Source: JADJYF01 sp965278995 (GTDB lineage: Bacteria; Pseudomonadota; Gammaproteobacteria; Ga0077536). Taken from it: a stretch of 64,000 nucleotides of DNA. Position numbers and translations under genes: made by a program. The notes beneath the pieces are model-generated. The model saw only the letters and a list, made by a program, of their open reading frames with translations. It ran no database searches and was not told the origin of the DNA. The DNA lies in contig OZ257136.1 in assembly GCA_965278995.1 (NCBI GenBank), forward strand, positions 3,286,001 through 3,350,000, written 5' to 3'. Positions 33,625-42,193 of the stretch are shown here, in pieces (within the stretch, counting starts at the first letter, position 1; each line of letters starts with the position of its first letter).

Positions 33625-34541
33625 CCATTGCGGCGGTCCGAGAGGCCGCCCGCCCGATACTCGTCACGGGCATCCGCGGACAGGTCGGTTACGAATTGAT
33701 GCGCACGCTCGCCCCCCTCGCCCCGGTCTGCGGTCTCGATCGCAGTCAGCTGGATCTAGCGGATGCAGACGCAATCACGGCTGCCATCCGTGCGCTCAAG
33801 CCGATAGCCATCGTCAACGCGGCGGCTTACACGTCGGTTGATCTGGCCGAAGACGACTCGGTAATGGCCACGTCGCTGAATACGGTTGCTCCCGCGATCA
33901 TGGCGCGCGAAGCCGCGCGCATCGGTGCGTGTTTCGTGCACTACTCTACTGACTATGTGTTCAATGGCGGATCACAGCGACCTTACTGCGAATTCGACGA
34001 GACAGCGCCGCTCAATGTTTACGGCCAGACCAAACGCGACGGCGAATTAGCTGTCATGGCTGCAGCCGGCGCGGCTGTAATCTTGCGCAGTTCGTGGATT
34101 TACGCGCTCCGCGGGCGTAATTTTCTGACGACCATTCTGCGCCTCGCCGGGCAACAGCAGTCCTTGCGGATAGTCGGCGATCAAACCGGCAGTCCGACCT
34201 GGGCGCGATTCGTCGCTGAGGCCACGGCTTTGATTCTGGCCCGCTGCGGATTGTCGGCCGAGCGTCTGCGCGAACACGCCGGCATTTATCATCTGGCCGC
34301 TGCCGATTCGACCACCTGGTATGGATTTGCACGGGCAATCCTCGCCGCGACGCCGGGGCACGACCATGTTCAGGTGGAGGCGATCGCCAGTGCGGATTAC
34401 CCGGTGCGCGCCATCCGTCCGGCGTATTCCGTGCTCGACACCGGGCATCTGACCGATACTTTTGCGGTACGCGCGCCATCGTGGCAGGAGCAGCTGGGTC
34501 TTGCCCTGGAAGATCGCCAGCGCGTGCAGCCTGCTCATTGA
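33621..34541 (+). CDS. rfbD: dTDP-4-dehydrorhamnose reductase
   Basis: 306 residues. NADPH-binding TGIRGQVGYEL, STDYVFNGG and the catalytic YGQTKRDGE (YxxxK-type) mark an extended SDR of the RmlD family; GDQTGSPTWARFVA is the typical RmlD substrate block. Makes dTDP-L-rhamnose from the RfbC product. Start overlaps rfbC by 4 bases; followed by rfbA after 25. Confidence 0.95.
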   Translation: MTIAAVREAARPILVTGIRGQVGYELMRTLAPLAPVCGLDRSQLDLADADAITAAIRALKPIAIVNAAAYTSVDLAEDDSVMATSLNTVAPAIMAREAARIGACFVHYSTDYVFNGGSQRPYCEFDETAPLNVYGQTKRDGELAVMAAAGAAVILRSSWIYALRGRNFLTTILRLAGQQQSLRIVGDQTGSPTWARFVAEATALILARCGLSAERLREHAGIYHLAAADSTTWYGFARAILAATPGHDHVQVEAIASADYPVRAIRPAYSVLDTGHLTDTFAVRAPSWQEQLGLALEDRQRVQPAH

Positions 34542-34566
34542 TCATTTCTGCGAAGGCAACCTCTCG

Positions 34567-35436
34567 ATGAAGGGAATAATTCTGGCCGGCGGCAAAGGCA
34601 CGCGACTGAATCCGCTCACGACCGTGGTCAGCAAACAGCTCCTGCCGGTCTACGACAAACCGATGATCTACTACCCGCTGAGTACATTGATGCTGGCCGG
34701 GATCCGCGACATCCTCATCATCAGTACGCCGGAGGATCTGCCGCGCTACCAGACGCTGCTCGGCAACGGGGAAGCTTGGGGCCTGCGCCTGGAATACGCC
34801 GAACAGCCGCGCCCGGAAGGCCTCGCGCAAGCTTTCATCATCGGCGCAGAATTTATCGGCAGCAGCCCGGTCTGCCTGGTCCTCGGCGACAATTTGTTCT
34901 ACGGACACGGGCTGCACAGCATGTTGCAGGAGGCCGCCACCCTCACCAGCGGCGCTATCGTGTTCGGCTACCGCGTTCGCGACCCACAGCGCTACGGCGT
35001 GGTCGCTTTCGACAGCCACGGGCAACCCTCGCAGATTGTCGAAAAGCCGGCCGATCCACCGTCGAATATCGCAGTCACCGGTCTGTACTTCTACGACAAC
35101 CAGGTCATCGACATCGCTCGTCATCTGCAACCGTCGCCGCGCGGCGAACTCGAAATCACGTCGTTGAATTCGATCTATCTCGAACGCCGCCAGCTCAAGG
35201 TCGAACTGTTCGGTCGTGGCATGGCCTGGCTGGATACCGGCACGCCGGATTCTCTGTTACAGGCCAGCCAGTTCATTCAGGTCATCGAAGAGCGTCAGGG
35301 TCTCAAAGTGGCCTGCGTCGAAGAAATCGCATGGCGTATGGGCTATATTGATGACGATCACGTGCGCGCGCTCGCCCAACCGCTTTATGACAGCGGCTAC
35401 GGGCAATATCTGTTACGCATCCTCGACGAGAACTAG
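34567..35436 (+). CDS. rfbA: glucose-1-phosphate thymidylyltransferase
   Basis: 289 residues. GGKGTRLNPLT is the nucleotide-binding loop; SKQLLPVYDKPMIYYPLSTLMLAG and LVLGDNLFYGHG are diagnostic for RmlA. Condenses glucose-1-phosphate and dTTP to dTDP-glucose, the first step to dTDP-L-rhamnose, and is usually feedback-inhibited by the end product. Followed at 3 bases by rfbB. Confidence 0.96.
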   Translation: MKGIILAGGKGTRLNPLTTVVSKQLLPVYDKPMIYYPLSTLMLAGIRDILIISTPEDLPRYQTLLGNGEAWGLRLEYAEQPRPEGLAQAFIIGAEFIGSSPVCLVLGDNLFYGHGLHSMLQEAATLTSGAIVFGYRVRDPQRYGVVAFDSHGQPSQIVEKPADPPSNIAVTGLYFYDNQVIDIARHLQPSPRGELEITSLNSIYLERRQLKVELFGRGMAWLDTGTPDSLLQASQFIQVIEERQGLKVACVEEIAWRMGYIDDDHVRALAQPLYDSGYGQYLLRILDEN

Positions 35437-35439
35437 ACC

Positions 35440-36471
35440 ATGTCGACCGCCACCGTGCGTTGCCTGCTCGTCACTGGAGGCTGCGGCTTCATCGGCTCCA
35501 ATTTCATTCGGCAGGTGCTGCGTTGTCGGCCGGGCTGGCGCATCTTCAATCTCGATGTGCTCACCTATTCGGGCAATCGAGAAAACCTGACAGACATCGA
35601 GAATCATCCGGACTACCGGTTCATTCACGGTGATATCAATGACCGTGGTTTACTCGAACAGCACATCGCCGAGTGCGATGCTATTGTTCATTTCGCGGCA
35701 GAAAGCCATGTCGATCGTTCGATCATGGATGCGCAACCGTTCGTCACGACGAATGTCGCCGGAACGCTCTCGCTGCTCGACGCCGCGCGCAAGGCGAGCG
35801 GCCTGCGTTTTGTCCATGTCAGTACCGACGAAGTCTATGGTTCGTTGTCGCTCGACACACCCGAGATACGTTTCACTGAGGACTCGCCAATCCTGCCGAG
35901 CAGCCCTTATTCGGCGAGTAAGGCGTCTAGCGATCTGCTGGTCTTGAGCTATTACAAGACCTATGGTCTCGACGTCATCGTAACTCGCTGCTCGAATAAT
36001 TTCGGGCCGTATCAGTTCCCCGAAAAAGTAATTCCTCTGTTCGTCACCAATCTCATCGACGATCAACCGGTGCCGCTCTATGGTGACGGGCTCAACGTCC
36101 GCGATTGGCTGCATGTCGACGACCATTGTGACGCCATTCTTCGCGCGCTCGAACACGGCGAGACGGGCGAAATCTACAACATCGGCGGCGACAACGAACG
36201 GACGAATCTCGAGCTCACCTGGCTGGTGCTGGAACTGATGGGTAAATCCCGAAATTTCATCAAGCCGGTGACCGACAGACCAGGTCACGATCGGCGCTAT
36301 GCCATCGACTCGAGCAAAATCCGCCGAACACTTGGCTGGGAACCCACAGCGTCAGCCTGGCCGGACGCACTGGCACGAACGATCCGCTGGTACGTGGAGC
36401 ACCCTGACTGGTGGCGACGGATCAAGAGCGGCGCTTATCGCGAATATTACAGCGCGCAATATCCACGCTGA
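35440..36471 (+). CDS. rfbB: dTDP-glucose 4,6-dehydratase
   Basis: 343 residues. NAD loop GGCGFIGSNFIRQ, FAAESHVDRSI, STDEVYGSL and the catalytic YSASKASSD are all present, as is the RmlB ending GRPGHDRRYAID-like (DRPGHDRRYAIDSSKI). Converts dTDP-glucose to the 4-keto-6-deoxy sugar. Last gene of the rhamnose set; gene order C-D-A-B is less common than B-D-A-C. A 168-base gap with no evident terminator precedes the methyltransferase genes. Confidence 0.96.
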   Translation: MSTATVRCLLVTGGCGFIGSNFIRQVLRCRPGWRIFNLDVLTYSGNRENLTDIENHPDYRFIHGDINDRGLLEQHIAECDAIVHFAAESHVDRSIMDAQPFVTTNVAGTLSLLDAARKASGLRFVHVSTDEVYGSLSLDTPEIRFTEDSPILPSSPYSASKASSDLLVLSYYKTYGLDVIVTRCSNNFGPYQFPEKVIPLFVTNLIDDQPVPLYGDGLNVRDWLHVDDHCDAILRALEHGETGEIYNIGGDNERTNLELTWLVLELMGKSRNFIKPVTDRPGHDRRYAIDSSKIRRTLGWEPTASAWPDALARTIRWYVEHPDWWRRIKSGAYREYYSAQYPR

Positions 36472-36639
36472 CGTCAATCGAGTGCCGGCATGCTGCTGAG
36501 CAATGCGCTTCCGACTCGCCGCGTGCCCCGCTAAAATGCAGCAAAGCAGCGTATGGGTGGACACTATGTATGAGACAGCCCTGGCTCCTTCACGAGACGC
36601 AGGCCACCGAGATGGGTTTTTGCCATCGGGACTTTCGAT

Positions 36640-37692
36640 TTGAACGCTCGACATCTCCGCCTTTTAGCGTGCCCTGTGTGTCATGCCGACCTGACCTTGA
36701 ATGATCCCATATACGTTGGCGAACGAATCGAATCCGGTCTGCTGGTCGATGTGCAGGGACATTCGTTTCCAATCGTGAAATTCATCCCGCGATTCGTTTC
36801 GTCGGCGAATTACGCGTCGAATTTCAGTTCGCAGTGGGATATCTGGCCTGAATTATTGTCGTCTTACGACGGATATAAGACCCGCTTTTCGAACGAGTCA
36901 AAATGGGGTGATAAGCTGGATGGCAGGTTGATGCTGGAGGCTGGATGCGGTGCGGGAACGTTCACCCCACATGCTGCGGCGACCGGTGCCACGGTATTGT
37001 CGTTCGATCTGTCGACTGGCGTCGAAACCAATTACATTCGTTTCGGGCACTTGGACAACGTCTTGATCGTTCAGGCGGATATCTTCTCGATTCCAGCAAA
37101 GCTTCACACCTTCGACAACGTATTCTGTTTTGGCGTGCTGCAGCATACGCCAGACCCGAAGCAAGCGTTCATGTCGTTGTGTTCTCGTGTCAAGGCAGGC
37201 GGGAGGCTTGCGGTAGATATATACACATTGCCACCCGCTGGGCATCCTTATGAAATGCTGTGGCGAAACAAGTACCGGGTGCGAAAGCTGGTATCCAGAT
37301 TATCCAACAGTTGCATTCTGTCCGCGGTAAGAGCTTATGTCATATTGATGTGGCCAATCGTCCGTGTACTTGCATCGACTGGCTTATCGCGCGGGATTGC
37401 GCTCAATCGATACTTTCTTTTTGATGACTATGAGCCCAGGCTGCCGGGAATGGACAGAAAAAAATACAAATCGTTCGCCATGCTCGATATCTACGATTTC
37501 CTGGGGCCGAGGTACGACATGCCAGCTTCTTTGAGTGAGCTCGAGGGATGGTTCTCCGAAGTCAGGTTCGCCGATGTCGAGGTCCATCCAGGCTACAACG
37601 GACTTGAAGGACGCGGCACGTGCACCTCGGAAAGCATGGCTGCCATGGAGAATCGACACTTCCCGAAAAGCGATTGCGCAGGTGTCGAATAG
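36640..37692 (+). CDS. class I SAM-dependent methyltransferase with Trm112-like head
   Basis: 350 residues. The first 50 residues (LLACPVCHADLTL, then FPIVKFIPRFV) resemble the Trm112/zinc-ribbon-like head seen on surface-sugar methyltransferases, with one CxxC pair visible. LEAGCGAGTFTPHAAATGA is SAM motif I, and VFCFGVLQHTPDPKQAF the post-motif II block. The start is a TTG with a weak ribosome site, so the N-terminus is uncertain. Codons are visibly more AT-rich than in flanking genes, suggesting acquisition. The acceptor is unknown, likely a sugar of the surface glycan. Confidence 0.75.
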   Translation: MNARHLRLLACPVCHADLTLNDPIYVGERIESGLLVDVQGHSFPIVKFIPRFVSSANYASNFSSQWDIWPELLSSYDGYKTRFSNESKWGDKLDGRLMLEAGCGAGTFTPHAAATGATVLSFDLSTGVETNYIRFGHLDNVLIVQADIFSIPAKLHTFDNVFCFGVLQHTPDPKQAFMSLCSRVKAGGRLAVDIYTLPPAGHPYEMLWRNKYRVRKLVSRLSNSCILSAVRAYVILMWPIVRVLASTGLSRGIALNRYFLFDDYEPRLPGMDRKKYKSFAMLDIYDFLGPRYDMPASLSELEGWFSEVRFADVEVHPGYNGLEGRGTCTSESMAAMENRHFPKSDCAGVE

Positions 37693-37694
37693 GC

Positions 37695-38525
37695 ATGGGC
37701 ATAAATGCAGAATTGATCAGACTTCTGGCAGATTTACGTCGTAGAGCACTCGTGACTGGAAATGCGATTGTCGAAACCGGCGCTCAAGATGTTTGCGTTG
37801 TGCCCGAGGTGCTCGAAAAAATATTGGAGACCCGCAGCTTCAGCGCTCACGCCAACGCTGTCCAAGCGGCAGAGTTATATGCGCATTTAGGCTTCGATCA
37901 TTACCGATGCATCGATGCGAATGGAGGTAACGGTGCGTTGGTATTCGATCTGAACAAGGACCTGCGTGAGCAATACGAGTTCGGCGAGACCTTCGATCTC
38001 GTGACGAACCTGGGCACCGCAGAACATTGTTTCGACCAGCACGCTGTGTTCAAGAACTTGCACGACCTCTGCAAGCCCGGCGGGATCATGATCCACGCGT
38101 TACCGGCGCAGGGAAACGTGAATCATGGATTCTATGGCTACAACCCTCGATTCTTTGCCGACCTTGCAGCGGCGAACGGTTACGAAATTGTCGATTTGTC
38201 ATTCACCGTCGATTACAAGCCCGTGCTGATCCAATACACCAAAGCAGCGTTCCAGAAATGGGATTCGCATGATTTGCTGTTCTATGCGGTATTCCGCAAG
38301 ATGAATGAGTCTCCATTTCGTGTGCCGTTCGACGGGATGTTTGCATCGGCCAATCGGATAACCGGATACGTCGCCACGAGCATTGATCCCTTGGCGACGG
38401 AGTTCTCGCCATACCTGAAAGGAGGAGACTGGGAGAATACGAAAGGCATCGTTCGTGATGAGTCGGATCGGGAAGGGAGTCGCGTGAAAGCATTCTTTCG
38501 TCGATTGATATCTGGTTTGTCTTGA
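37695..38525 (+). CDS. methyltransferase-like protein of the polysaccharide locus
   Basis: 276 residues, starting 2 bases after the previous stop. The central part (FDLVTNLGTAEHCFDQ, then LHDLCKPGGIMIHALPAQG) looks like the later motifs of a class I SAM methyltransferase, but a clean glycine-rich motif I is not seen; CIDANGGNGALVFDL may stand in for it. It shares the AT-rich composition of the preceding gene, so the pair was probably acquired together. The function is a sugar modification at best guess. Confidence 0.6.
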   Translation: MGINAELIRLLADLRRRALVTGNAIVETGAQDVCVVPEVLEKILETRSFSAHANAVQAAELYAHLGFDHYRCIDANGGNGALVFDLNKDLREQYEFGETFDLVTNLGTAEHCFDQHAVFKNLHDLCKPGGIMIHALPAQGNVNHGFYGYNPRFFADLAAANGYEIVDLSFTVDYKPVLIQYTKAAFQKWDSHDLLFYAVFRKMNESPFRVPFDGMFASANRITGYVATSIDPLATEFSPYLKGGDWENTKGIVRDESDREGSRVKAFFRRLISGLS

Positions 38526-38562
38526 TCACCACCCGGCGCAGCGCTCACCACAATATCTAGTC

Positions 38563-38613
38563 TGTTCATTAATTGAACATCCCTGTGCTAGACTGCGTTC
38601 ATCCAACGAACGC
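38563..38613. promoter_or_regulatory. two inverted repeats upstream of the EPS regulator
   Basis: TGTTCA-TTAAT-TGAACA (38563-38579) and GCGTTC-ATCCAAC-GAACGC (38595-38613) share a GTTC...GAAC core and are 32 bases apart centre to centre, about three helical turns. TAGACT at 38589 could be a -10 box between them. They lie 19-69 bases before the winged-helix gene. Likely autoregulatory operators; inferred. Confidence 0.45.
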
Positions 38614-38631
38614 ACGGACTCCGGCCCAGGC

Positions 38632-39246
38632 ATGAAACGCGATCGCGAATCCGCGCTGACGCTCGGCATCCTCGAAGCCATCGATACGCGCAGCGACGTG
38701 ACGCAGCGACACCTCGCCAATTCGCTCGGGGTCGCGCTGGGGCTCACCAATTCCTACCTGCGGCGCTGCGTGCGCAAGGGCCTGGTGAAAATTCAGCAGG
38801 CCCCCGCCAATCGCTATTTGTACTACCTGACACCGCAGGGTTTCGCCGAAAAGAGCCGGCTGACCGCCGAGTATCTGGCTGCGTCCTTCAGTTATTACAA
38901 TCGCGCGGGACGCGCCGTGAGTGATTGCTTCGCCGCCATGCAGGCGGCCGACCGGCAGCGCGTACTGTGCGCCGGGATGTCCGAACTGACCGAAATTGCG
39001 AGCGTGCGCCGGCATGACTTCACGTTCGAACTTCTCGGTACCTGGGATGCCGGTTCCACCGTCGAGCGTTTCGTCGGCCTGCCCGTATGGCGCGACTTCG
39101 CGGCGGTCGCGGAATGGGACGCCGTGTTGCTGACCGACCTCGCCGATCCTGCGGCGGCCTACGCGAGGCTGCGCCGAGAGGTACCCGCGGACAAACTTTA
39201 CGTGCCGGACGTGTTGCGTTTCGTCGAGGACGCTACGCCCGTCTGA
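38632..39246 (+). CDS. EPS-associated MarR-type winged-helix regulator
   Basis: 204 residues. The N-terminal winged helix is clear: LEAIDTRSDVTQRHLANSLGVALGLTNSYLRRCVRKGLVKI (read in pieces), then NRYLYYLTPQGFAEKSRL, a pattern known from EPS-associated MarR-family regulators. A roughly 110-residue C-terminal extension (AGMSELTEIASVRRHDFTF, VPDVLRFVEDATPV) resembles a nucleotide or sugar-sensing fold of unknown ligand. Such proteins sit in exopolysaccharide loci with exosortase systems. Positioned between the rfb/methyltransferase block and the amino-sugar genes, it probably controls the latter. Confidence 0.8.
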   Translation: MKRDRESALTLGILEAIDTRSDVTQRHLANSLGVALGLTNSYLRRCVRKGLVKIQQAPANRYLYYLTPQGFAEKSRLTAEYLAASFSYYNRAGRAVSDCFAAMQAADRQRVLCAGMSELTEIASVRRHDFTFELLGTWDAGSTVERFVGLPVWRDFAAVAEWDAVLLTDLADPAAAYARLRREVPADKLYVPDVLRFVEDATPV

Positions 39247-39368
39247 ATGGACCGGGCGCCGCAGGGCGGCATCGATGCGGGGCCGTTGCTCGGCACTGCA
39301 GGGCGGTAGCGTGCCTGGACGCGAGGCATGAATAGATCGGGTTTGGGCTACGAGCGGGAGGATGGACG

Positions 39369-40433
39369 ATGAATCACCGGGCGCCGTATCGGATCGCCGA
39401 CCGCAAGATCCGCTTCGCCGTGGTTGGCTGCGGACGCATTTCCGAACGCCATACCGACGCACTGCGCGAGCATTCCGAGAATGCCGAACTCGTTGCTCTA
39501 TGCGACGCGGCACCGGGTGTGGTCGACGAACCGGCGCGACGTCTCGGCGTGCCTGGCTTCACAACCCTCGAACAGTTGCTCGCCGAATCCGATGCGGATG
39601 TCGTGGCCTTGTGCACGCCAAGCGGCCTGCACCCGGCGCAGACCATTCAAGCGGCGCGCGCTGGTCGCCATGTGATCACCGAGAAGCCGATGGCCACACG
39701 GCTGCTCGACGGCAAGCGCATGGTCTCCACCTGCGACGATGAGGGCGTGTATCTGTTCGTCGTCAAGCAGAACCGTCTGAACCCGACGCTTCAGTTGGTC
39801 AAACGTGCGGTCGCCAAGCGGCGTTTCGGGCGCATCTATATGGTCAATGTCAACGTCTTCTGGACCCGCCCCCAGTCCTACTACGATCAATCGAAGTGGC
39901 GCGGTACCTGGGAGTTCGATGGTGGCGCGTTCATGAATCAGGCGAGCCATTACGTCGATCTGCTCGACTGGCTGATCGGTCCGATCGAAAGCGTGCACGC
40001 CTACACCTCAACGCTCGAGCGCAACATCGAGGTCGAGGACACCGGCGTGGCCAATATCAAGTGGCGCTCAGGCGCTCTCGGTTCGGTGAATGTCACCATG
40101 CTGACGTATCCGCGCAATCTGGAAGGCTCGATAACCATTCTCGGCGAAAAAGGCACGGTCGTCGTCGGTGGCGTGGCGGTGAACGAGATCAAGACCTGGG
40201 AGTTTGCCGAAGCGGACGACGACGATCACAAGGTCGCCGACGCGAGCTACGGCACGGACTCGGTCTACGGCATCGGGCACCCTTTGTACTACGACAACGT
40301 GCTCCGCTGCCTGCGCGGCGAAGCGCGACCTGAGACCGATGGCCGCGAAGGGCTGCGTTCGCTGGAGACCTTGGTTGCGATCTACATGTCCGCCCGCGAA
40401 GGCCGCCGCGTAGCGTTGCCACTCGAATACTGA
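39369..40433 (+). CDS. wbpB: UDP-N-acetyl-glucosaminuronate 3-dehydrogenase (Gfo/Idh/MocA family)
   Basis: 354 residues. NAD-binding AVVGCGRISERHTDAL, EKPMATRLLDGKRMV (the EKP motif of the family) and the WTRPQSYYDQSKWRGTWEFDGG block point to WbpB/WlbA, which oxidises C3 of UDP-GlcNAcA. GGGAGGA upstream of ATG 39369. With wbpD- and wbpE-like genes next, it forms the start of UDP-2,3-diacetamido-2,3-dideoxy-uronic acid synthesis. WbpA (6-dehydrogenase) is not in the window. Confidence 0.88.
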   Translation: MNHRAPYRIADRKIRFAVVGCGRISERHTDALREHSENAELVALCDAAPGVVDEPARRLGVPGFTTLEQLLAESDADVVALCTPSGLHPAQTIQAARAGRHVITEKPMATRLLDGKRMVSTCDDEGVYLFVVKQNRLNPTLQLVKRAVAKRRFGRIYMVNVNVFWTRPQSYYDQSKWRGTWEFDGGAFMNQASHYVDLLDWLIGPIESVHAYTSTLERNIEVEDTGVANIKWRSGALGSVNVTMLTYPRNLEGSITILGEKGTVVVGGVAVNEIKTWEFAEADDDDHKVADASYGTDSVYGIGHPLYYDNVLRCLRGEARPETDGREGLRSLETLVAIYMSAREGRRVALPLEY

Positions 40434-40455
40434 GCGCATTGGTCGGAGTCAACGC

Positions 40456-41052
40456 ATGACGGCAATCATTCATGCCAGCGCGATCGTCGACGATGGGGCG
40501 CGTGTCGGTGACGACACCAGGATCTGGCATTGGGTTCACGTCTGCGCTGGCGCACGCATCGGCCGCGCGTGTTCTCTCGGGCAGAACGTCTATGTCGGCA
40601 ATCGTGTGGTTATCGGCGACCATGTCAAGATACAGAACAACGTTTCGGTCTACGACAATGTGACGCTGGAGGACGGTGTGTTCTGCGGCCCGAGCATGGT
40701 CTTCACGAACGTCTACAATCCCCGCGCCGACGTCTCGCGCAAGGACGAGTATCGCGACACGCTGGTCCGTCGAGGCGCTACGCTGGGCGCGAACTGCACG
40801 ATTGTCTGCGGCGTCACCATCGGCGCATTCGCCTTCGTCGGAGCCGGTAGTGTCGTCAACCGCGACATCCCCGATTTCGCGCTCGTCGTCGGTGTGCCGG
40901 CCCACCATATTGGCTGGATGAGCCGGCACGGCGAACGCCTCGATCTACCCCTGTCCGGGCAGGCCGAGTGCCGCTGCCCACGCACCGGCGAGCGCTACGT
41001 GCTCGACGGGCAGGTTTGCCGCTTCGACGCGGCGCAAACACCCGGAACCTAG
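40456..41052 (+). CDS. wbpD: UDP-3-amino-uronate N-acetyltransferase (left-handed beta-helix)
   Basis: 198 residues with hexapeptide repeats (ARIGRACSLGQNVYVGNRVVIGDHVKI) of a trimeric beta-helix acyltransferase, and the FTNVYNPRA loop typical of WbpD/WlbB. Acetylates the 3-amino group made by the WbpE-type enzyme using acetyl-CoA. The C-terminal CRCPRTGERY adds two cysteines of unclear role. GGAG precedes ATG. Confidence 0.88.
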   Translation: MTAIIHASAIVDDGARVGDDTRIWHWVHVCAGARIGRACSLGQNVYVGNRVVIGDHVKIQNNVSVYDNVTLEDGVFCGPSMVFTNVYNPRADVSRKDEYRDTLVRRGATLGANCTIVCGVTIGAFAFVGAGSVVNRDIPDFALVVGVPAHHIGWMSRHGERLDLPLSGQAECRCPRTGERYVLDGQVCRFDAAQTPGT

Positions 41053-41083
41053 TCCGGGTTTCCCCCGCGGAGGAACACGCAGC

Positions 41084-42193
41084 GTGGAATTCGTCGATCT
41101 CAAGACCCAGTACCGCCAACTCAAGGGCGCCATTGATGCGCGCATCCACGCCGTTCTCGACCACGGCGCCTACGTAATGGGCCCGGAAATTGCGGAACTC
41201 GAGCAGCGGCTTGCCGCACAGGTCGGCGTCGCGCACTGTATCGGCGTGGCCAGCGGTACCGACGCACTGCTGATTGCGATGATGGCACTCGGCATCGAAG
41301 CTGGCGACGAGATCGTCACGACCCCGTTCACGTTCATCGCGACAGGCGAAATGATCGCGCTACTCGGCGCTCGACCAGTGTTTGTCGACATCGACCCGCG
41401 CACCTACAATCTCGACCCGACAGGCCTCGAACGCGCGCTCACGCCGCGCACTCGCGCGATCATGCCGGTCAGCTTGTACGGTCAATGCGCTGACCTCGAC
41501 GAGATCAACGTTATCGCGACGCGGCACCGACTGGCCGTGATCGAGGATGGCGCGCAGAGCTTCGGCGCCACTTACAAAGGCCGGCAGTCCTGTGCCCTAT
41601 CCACTATCGGCTGCACGAGCTTCTTTCCCTCCAAGCCACTGGGCTGTTACGGCGATGGCGGGGCTTGCTTCACCGACGACGCGGACCTCGCCCGGCGAAT
41701 GCGCGAGATTCGCGTACACGGACAGGACCGTCGCTACCATCATCCGCTCATCGGTGTGAATGGTCGGCTCGATACCCTCCAGGCCGCGGTGCTGCTGGCG
41801 AAGCTCGACAGCTTCGCCGACGAAGTGCAGGCACGGGCGCGCATCGGCGAGACGTATGGCCGCCTGATCGCTGCGCGCTGCTCAGAAGTCGTTACGCCTT
41901 TCCTTCACGACCACAATACCAGTGTGTTCGCGCAGTACACCGTCGCGGTCGACGGGCGCGACGGTGTACAGCGGCGCATGCAGGAGCAAGGCATCCCGAC
42001 CGCCGTGCATTACCCGGTGCCGCTGCATCGACAGCCGGCGTTCAGCGGGCTTGGCCTGGACAGCGGTGCATTTCCGCTGGCTGAGCACGCCGCCACTCGT
42101 GTCATAAGCCTGCCGATGCATCCGTTCCTGGTTCAAGACGATCAGGAACGTGTCGTCGATGCCCTGGCTCGCGCTGTCGCTACCAATGGCTGA
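41084..42193 (+). CDS. wbpE: UDP-2-acetamido-3-keto-uronate aminotransferase (DegT/DnrJ family)
   Basis: 369 residues, GTG start with GGAGGA upstream. PLP fold type I sugar aminotransferase: ASGTDALLIAMMALGI, EDGAQSFGATYKGR and the Schiff-base lysine in TSFFPSKPLGCYGDGGA. By neighbourhood it is the WbpE/WlbC step, adding the 3-amino group. The stop overlaps the glycosyltransferase start by 8 bases. Confidence 0.88.
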   Translation: MEFVDLKTQYRQLKGAIDARIHAVLDHGAYVMGPEIAELEQRLAAQVGVAHCIGVASGTDALLIAMMALGIEAGDEIVTTPFTFIATGEMIALLGARPVFVDIDPRTYNLDPTGLERALTPRTRAIMPVSLYGQCADLDEINVIATRHRLAVIEDGAQSFGATYKGRQSCALSTIGCTSFFPSKPLGCYGDGGACFTDDADLARRMREIRVHGQDRRYHHPLIGVNGRLDTLQAAVLLAKLDSFADEVQARARIGETYGRLIAARCSEVVTPFLHDHNTSVFAQYTVAVDGRDGVQRRMQEQGIPTAVHYPVPLHRQPAFSGLGLDSGAFPLAEHAATRVISLPMHPFLVQDDQERVVDALARAVATNG

